A stretch of DNA of 9,078 bases, taken from positions 1 through 9,078 of the forward strand of contig JALQSY010000060.1 of NCBI GenBank assembly GCA_023264215.1, written 5' to 3'. Every line of letters starts with the position of its first letter. Within the stretch, counting starts at the first letter, position 1. This DNA is from Candidatus Nanopelagicales bacterium (GTDB lineage Bacteria; Actinomycetota; Actinomycetes; S36-B12). The notes under the pieces were generated by a model. The model saw nothing but the letters and a program-made list of their open reading frames with translations, did no database searches and was not told the origin of the DNA. A program made the position numbers and the translations under genes. This document shows positions 5,271 to 9,078 of this stretch, piece by piece.

Positions 5271-5992
5271 GCCCCGGGCCGATCCGAACGCCACACCATG
5301 ACGACATCGAGGACATCCGCCAGGCGATCCACGATCGCATCCGGGGTCACGTCCACCTCGACTGCCTGATCGCCCAGCCGCGAGTGCGGCACGAGGATCG
5401 CGCGCAGGCCGACCTGCTGCGCGCCGTGAACGTCATCCCACGGCCGGTCCCCGACGAACACCGTGCGCTCGACAGTCGACCCGACAGCCTGGACCGCGGC
5501 GAGGAACGCTTCGGCGTGAGGCTTCGCGACGGGGATCTCGCTCGAGTAGACGGCCGCATCGATGAAGGGAGCAAGGCCATCGCGCGAGAAGACGGCCTCG
5601 TGGTGCCACCGCGGCCACAGCGTGTTGGACAGCACCCCCACCGAGAGCCCGCGTGACTTGAGGCCCTCGAGCAGGGATCTCGCGTAGGGATCGGCCAGGG
5701 TATGCGGCTCCCAGGCGTCGAGGTACGCCGCCAGCGCGGGACCGTGGCGCTCGTGCGCGGTGTCCACCCCGCAGGTGGCGAACACGTGCTCCAGCGTGCC
5801 CGTGCCGTTCGCGCCCCGGGAGGCCTGCTGCTCACGCCACAGGCTCACCTCGGCATCGGCGAGCCGCCTGGCGAGTCCGGCATCCGCGCTGTCGTAGACG
5901 ACGGCGTAGGCGTGCCACTGCTCGACGAGGTCGATGTCATGCCAGGGGGTGAGCGTGCCTCCCCAGTCGAAGATGACGGCGTCGACCGTCAT
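5267..5992 (-). CDS. HAD-superfamily hydrolase with DWGGT motif I
   Basis: This 241-residue cytoplasmic haloacid-dehalogenase-fold protein is probably a phosphatase or related hydrolase; substrate unknown. Motif I is FDWGGT with nucleophile Asp9. Motif II is LSNT (Ser122), motif III KPHAEAF (Lys157), and motif [10 protein letters not shown] (Asp182, Asp186/187). An alpha-helical cap (about 20-100) sits between motifs I and II. The residue two after the nucleophile, normally the acid/base Asp in HAD phosphatases, is Gly11. The same position is Ala in phosphonoacetaldehyde hydrolase, so the reaction may not be a standard phosphomonoester hydrolysis. The ATG overlaps the proS stop (ATGA) and the stop overlaps the TSUP ATG, giving tight co-expression with both. 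Confidence 0.88.
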   Translation of the reverse strand: MTVDAVIFDWGGTLTPWHDIDLVEQWHAYAVVYDSADAGLARRLADAEVSLWREQQASRGANGTGTLEHVFATCGVDTAHERHGPALAAYLDAWEPHTLADPYARSLLEGLKSRGLSVGVLSNTLWPRWHHEAVFSRDGLAPFIDAAVYSSEIPVAKPHAEAFLAAVQAVGSTVERTVFVGDRPWDDVHGAQQVGLRAILVPHSRLGDQAVEVDVTPDAIVDRLADVLDVVMVWRSDRPGA

Positions 5993-7752
5993 GCACGCAC
6001 GAGGTCGACGATGCGTGAAGCGATGTCGTCCACGGGCACGTCCACGCAGTCCCCGGTCTCGCGGTCGCGCAGTTCAACGACGCCGTCCACGAGGCGCTTG
6101 CCCACCACGACGATCGTCGGCACTCCGATGAGCTCGGCGTCGTTGAACTTGACCCCGGGCGAGACACCTCGACGATCGTCGATGAGCACGCGCACCCCCT
6201 GCCCGACCAGGTCCTGTGCCAGTGCCTCGGCAGCCTCGAAGGGAGCGTCGTCCTTGCCGGTCGCCACGATGTGCACGTCCGCGGGCGCCACGGCGCGCGG
6301 CCAGATGAGCCCCTTGGCGTCGTGGTGCTGCTCGGCGACCGCGGCCACCGCGCGCGACACCCCCAGGCCATATGAGCCCATCGTCACCGTGACCTGCTTG
6401 CCGTTCTCGTCCAGGACGGTCAGTCCGAGCGCATCGGCATACTTGCGCCCGAGCTGGAAGATGTGACCGATCTCGATCCCGCGTGCGATCTCGATCGTCG
6501 CGCCGCAGCGCGGGCAGGGATCGCCCTCGACGATCTCGACGGCCTCGATCTCGCCATCGGCCTCGAAGTCGCGTCCCCGCACCAGCCCGTAGACGTGGCG
6601 CCCCTTGTCGTTGGCTCCGGTGATCCACGCTGTCCCGACAGCGACCCGCGGGTCGACCAGGAAGCGGATATTGCCCTCGCCGCCGAGCGCCCCGGGACCG
6701 ATGTATCCCTTGACCAGTGCCGGGTACTTCGGGAAGTCGTCCTCCTCGAAGGGGCGAAGCGCCACCGGGTGCAGCGCGGCCTCGAGACGCTTGACGTCGA
6801 CCTCCCGGTCCCCGGGCACCCCGACGGCCAGGGGTGCGCTCGTGCCGTCGGGATAGGTCGCCATAAACACGACGTTCTTCAACGTGTCCGCGGCAGTCCA
6901 CGGCCGATCGGCGCGCCGGATGTCCGCGCGCGCGTTGGAGACATCCACGAGCGTGGCGATCGTGGGGGTGTCCGGCGTGTCATGGACGACAGCGGGGGGC
7001 AGGTCGGAGGCATCGGCAGGCGCGTCCACGCGGCTGACGAAGGCCTCGACATTGGCCGCGTAGTCGCATGCGGTGCATCGGACGTACGTGTCCTCGCCCG
7101 ACTCCGTGGGTGCGAGGAATTCCTCGCTCTGGGAGCCGCCCATAGCCCCGGACTGGGCCGAAACGATGACGAAGTCCAGGCCGAGCCGATCGAAGCAGGA
7201 GATGTAGGCGTCGCGATGACGCAGGTAGGAACGCTCGAGGCCGGCGTCGTCGACGTCGAAGGAGTACGAGTCCTTCATGACGAATTCGCGTCCGCGCAGG
7301 ATGCCCGCCCGAGGACGAGCCTCATCGCGATACTTCGTCTGGATCTGGTAGATGATCAGCGGAAGGTCCTTGTACGACGAGTACTCGCCCTTGACCATGA
7401 GGGTGAACATCTCCTCGTGCGTCGGGCCGAGGAGGTAGTCGCCCTCCTTGCGGTCCTGCAGGCGGAAGAGGTTGTCGCCGTACTCCTCCCAGCGATGGGT
7501 GCGCTCGTAGGGCTCGCGCGGCAGCAGGGCCGGGAAGTGCACCTCCTGGAAGCCCGCCGAATCCATCTCCTCGCGCACGATCGACTCGATGTTGCGGTAG
7601 ACGAGGTACCCCAGGGGTAGCCACGAGAAGATCCCGGGAGCGACGCGTCGGACGTAGCCGGCACGCACGAGCAGCCGATGACTGGGCACCTCGGCGTCGG
7701 CGGGATCATCCCGCAGGGTCCGCACGAACAGCGTCGACATCCGCAGCAGCAC
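5989..7752 (-). CDS. proS: Prolyl-tRNA synthetase, bacterial type with editing domain
   Basis: ProRS charges tRNA-Pro with proline. The 587-residue protein has the class II core with motif 1 region ([20 protein letters not shown], 67-86), [21 protein letters not shown] (109-114), motif 2 ([20 protein letters not shown], 142-161) and motif 3 ([13 protein letters not shown], 459-471). The editing (INS/YbaK-like) insertion lies between motifs 2 and 3 (about 230-395) and has Lys292 in TLKNVVFMA, where the editing lysine is expected. Two Cys pairs, CTAC (226-229) and CPRC (413-416), flank the insertion and may bind zinc. A C-terminal anticodon-binding domain (about 490-587) closes it. The start is GTG at 7752 ([16 protein letters not shown]): a TAGGGT box sits 6 nt upstream and no Shine-Dalgarno is present, fitting a leaderless mRNA. 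ATG 7740 is an alternative. First gene of proS-HAD-TSUP. Confidence 0.97.
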   Translation of the reverse strand: MLLRMSTLFVRTLRDDPADAEVPSHRLLVRAGYVRRVAPGIFSWLPLGYLVYRNIESIVREEMDSAGFQEVHFPALLPREPYERTHRWEEYGDNLFRLQDRKEGDYLLGPTHEEMFTLMVKGEYSSYKDLPLIIYQIQTKYRDEARPRAGILRGREFVMKDSYSFDVDDAGLERSYLRHRDAYISCFDRLGLDFVIVSAQSGAMGGSQSEEFLAPTESGEDTYVRCTACDYAANVEAFVSRVDAPADASDLPPAVVHDTPDTPTIATLVDVSNARADIRRADRPWTAADTLKNVVFMATYPDGTSAPLAVGVPGDREVDVKRLEAALHPVALRPFEEDDFPKYPALVKGYIGPGALGGEGNIRFLVDPRVAVGTAWITGANDKGRHVYGLVRGRDFEADGEIEAVEIVEGDPCPRCGATIEIARGIEIGHIFQLGRKYADALGLTVLDENGKQVTVTMGSYGLGVSRAVAAVAEQHHDAKGLIWPRAVAPADVHIVATGKDDAPFEAAEALAQDLVGQGVRVLIDDRRGVSPGVKFNDAELIGVPTIVVVGKRLVDGVVELRDRETGDCVDVPVDDIASRIVDLVRA

Positions 7753-7758
7753 GGGGTC

Positions 7759-7764
7759 ACCCTA
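7759..7764 (-). promoter_or_regulatory. -10 box TAGGGT of a leaderless proS promoter
   Basis: The minus strand reads TAGGGT, then 6 nt (GACCCC), then the GTG start at 7752. This places the expected transcription start on the G of the start codon, a common arrangement in Actinobacteria. No Shine-Dalgarno precedes the GTG. A -35 would fall near 7782-7787, where I see no TTGACA-like sequence. Confidence 0.55.
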
Positions 7765-7780
7765 GCCGGGACCCCATCGG

Positions 7781-7819
7781 TGCGCGGGAGGCTCCCTGCA
7801 CGCGCAGTGCCACTGAGCG
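7781..7819 (-). terminator. Possible terminator: two adjacent hairpins after the GNAT gene
   Basis: Between the GNAT stop (7874) and the proS promoter lie two inverted repeats. In the first (7801-7819), CAGTG and CACTG are separated by one base and extended by three further pairs after one mismatch. In the second (7784-7799), GGGA and TCCC are separated by 3 nt and extended by GC pairs around a bulge. Neither is followed by a U-run, so this would be a GC-rich, U-less terminator or a pause site. The position, ending one unit and starting another, is the main support. Confidence 0.3.
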
Positions 7820-7873
7820 ACGCCGACAGCGCGCTTGACGTCCCTCGGTGGCTCTACGCGCGCACGGGCATGG

Positions 7874-8749
7874 TCAGAGCAGGACGGTGGCGAACTCCCC
7901 CGCACCGGTGAAGCCGACGGACTCGTAGCAGCGTCGCGCGCGATGATTGAAGTCATTGACGTACAGGCTCACCAGCGGTGCGACATCCCGTCGCGCGATG
8001 TCGACGACGGCGGCCATCCCGGGGGCACTCAACCCCTGGCCGCGGCACTCCGGCGCGACCCACACACCCTGTATCTGGCATGCGCGGTCGGACGCGGCAC
8101 CCACCTCGGCCTTGAAGACCACCCGCCCACCGTCGATCCGTGCGAGCGCGCGTCCCTCGCGCACCAGGTCGCTGATCCGAGCGCGATACGCCGCACCGGC
8201 TCCCCCGCTCACCGGGGAAATGCCGACTTCCTCGGTGAACATCGCGATGCACGCGGGCACCAGGAGGTCGAGTTCTTGCATGCGCACCGGACGTACGCCC
8301 GGATCGGGCATCACAGCCGGCGGCCCGTCGATCACGAGCAGCGGCTGTCGCGGCCGGATCTCGCGCGCCGAACCCCAGGCGCCGTCGAGCCGCGCCCACA
8401 GGTCCAGCACCTCATCGGCAGGTCCCACCAGGGACGACCCACGCCTTCCGGTGCGGCGCAGGCGCTCTGCCAGCACGCGCCGCGCGCCGTCGTCGGTCGC
8501 GATCGGCACGACATTGGCACCCACGTGGAGTGCCGCGACGCATCGTCCCGCGCGTTCCACCGCCCAGAAGTCCGCCGCGAGTCGGTGGCCGCGGGCAGCG
8601 ATCTCGTCCAGGCGCGCGGCGACGAAGCAGTGGGCGACAGGGTCGGCATCGACCATGCTGCGCAGATAGGGCAGATCGGCCGCGTTGAGCGGCCGTACGA
8701 CGCCGTCCTGCTCAGCCGACCGTGACGACGGGATCGCCGGCGCTGTCAT
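7874..8749 (-). CDS. DUF4081/GNAT-family N-acetyltransferase
   Basis: This is a 291-residue acetyltransferase-like protein with two parts. The N-terminal region (about 15-150, from [32 protein letters not shown]) matches the DUF4081 type often fused to GNAT in Actinobacteria. The C-terminal GNAT domain (about 155-291) has the acetyl-CoA loop [13 protein letters not shown] (229-241) and the motif B segment [19 protein letters not shown] (262-280). The acceptor substrate is unknown. M. tuberculosis has a similar gene beside ispG (recollection: Rv2867c). The ATG at 8749 lies within the last codons of ispG, giving a 38-bp overlap in another frame. GAGGAG lies 5 nt upstream of it, inside ispG, so this start is acceptable and coupling is likely. 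No transmembrane segment is seen. Confidence 0.9.
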   Translation of the reverse strand: MTAPAIPSSRSAEQDGVVRPLNAADLPYLRSMVDADPVAHCFVAARLDEIAARGHRLAADFWAVERAGRCVAALHVGANVVPIATDDGARRVLAERLRRTGRRGSSLVGPADEVLDLWARLDGAWGSAREIRPRQPLLVIDGPPAVMPDPGVRPVRMQELDLLVPACIAMFTEEVGISPVSGGAGAAYRARISDLVREGRALARIDGGRVVFKAEVGAASDRACQIQGVWVAPECRGQGLSAPGMAAVVDIARRDVAPLVSLYVNDFNHRARRCYESVGFTGAGEFATVLL

Positions 8750-9078
8750 CGCCCATCTCCTCGGCCAGTTTCATGGCTTCCTCGATCAGGGTCTCGACGA
8801 TCTGGTGCTCAGGCACCGTCTTGATGACCTCGCCGCGCACGAAGATCTGCCCCTTGCCATTGCCCGAGGCGACGCCGAGATCGGCCTCCCGCGCCTCCCC
8901 CGGACCGTTGACGACGCAGCCCATGACGGCAACGCGCAGGGGGACCTCGAGGCCCTCGAGACCAGCGGTGACCTGCTCGGCCAGGGTGTAGACGTCCACC
9001 TGCGCGCGACCGCACGACGGACACGACACGATCTCCAGTCCGCGCTGGCGGAGGTTGAGCGACTCGAGGATGCCGATG
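8712..9078 (-). CDS. ispG: 4-hydroxy-3-methylbut-2-enyl diphosphate synthase, C-terminal part (5' end outside window)
   Basis: IspG (GcpE) converts methylerythritol cyclodiphosphate to HMBPP in the MEP isoprenoid pathway using a 4Fe-4S cluster. The visible C-terminal 121 codons begin in [16 protein letters not shown] and include the cluster ligand motif SCPSCGR and the hallmark CVVNGPGEA, followed by [19 protein letters not shown]. The frame is open through base 9078, so the catalytic TIM-barrel part lies outside. It ends at TGA 8714-8712, overlapping the GNAT start by 38 bp. The ferredoxin or flavodoxin electron donor is not in the window. Confidence 0.97.
   Translation of the reverse strand, partial: IGILESLNLRQRGLEIVSCPSCGRAQVDVYTLAEQVTAGLEGLEVPLRVAVMGCVVNGPGEAREADLGVASGNGKGQIFVRGEVIKTVPEHQIVETLIEEAMKLAEEMGDDSAGDPVVTVG

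Noticed and set aside
4291..5340. A 349-codon minus-strand frame overlapping TSUP
   Set aside because: It is a frame-shifted shadow of the TSUP gene, Arg/His-rich and without hydrophobic segments, and it runs into the DUF4439 gene in antisense.
6463..7620. A 385-codon open frame on the plus strand
   Set aside because: It is the antisense shadow of proS, whose class II motifs are all present on the minus strand.
7835..7858. TTGACG ... TCTACG as a plus-strand promoter in the proS-GNAT gap
   Set aside because: The spacer is only 14 bp and no plus-strand gene follows; both neighbours are on the minus strand.
1..9078. CRISPR arrays, insertion sequences, tRNA or rRNA genes
   Set aside because: I saw no regularly spaced repeats, transposase motifs, terminal inverted repeats or tRNA-like cloverleaf and CCA ends on either strand.

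Overview
The window is GC-rich chromosomal DNA (about 70% by eye) from an actinobacterium. Alanine- and arginine-rich proteins, frequent GTG starts, start/stop overlaps (ATGA, TGATG) and promoters sitting directly on start codons all fit. The infB N-terminus, the ProRS N-terminus and the gene order point to Actinomycetota. Micrococcales is my best guess from the ProRS and RimP sequences, but it is not proven. I see no mobile element, CRISPR array, tRNA or rRNA.

Layout, right to left along the minus strand: the 3' end of ispG (isoprenoid synthesis) overlaps a DUF4081/GNAT acetyltransferase gene by 38 bp. A 121-bp gap follows, holding two hairpins and an apparently leaderless promoter. Then comes proS, followed by a HAD-family hydrolase and a TSUP (TauE/SafE, YfcA-like) membrane transporter, all joined by ATGA overlaps. 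On the plus strand, convergent to TSUP with 9 bp between them, lies a two-gene unit: a Tat-type lipoprotein and a ferritin-like DUF4439 protein, also joined by ATGA. Divergent from it is the conserved translation/transcription operon rimP-nusA-ylxR-infB. infB runs off the left edge just after the G3 motif of its GTPase domain.

How the genes work together: rimP (30S maturation), nusA (transcription elongation/termination), ylxR (nucleic-acid-binding protein) and infB (IF2) form the classic operon. proS supplies prolyl-tRNA. From memory, a similar neighbourhood occurs in Mycobacterium tuberculosis (infB, ylxR, nusA, rimP, two small alanine-rich genes, proS; ispG and a GNAT gene nearby), so most of the window is core. 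The least conventional part by context is the HAD-TSUP pair attached to proS.

The most interesting structure is the 146-bp ylxR-infB gap. It holds a relay of four mini-ORFs of 15, 4, 5 and 7 codons. The first ATG directly abuts the ylxR stop, and each later ATG overlaps the previous stop as ATGA; three of the four begin ATGAGC. The last stop directly abuts a strong two-tier hairpin that ends 5 nt before the infB Shine-Dalgarno sequence. It looks like a termination-reinitiation relay that could control IF2 synthesis.
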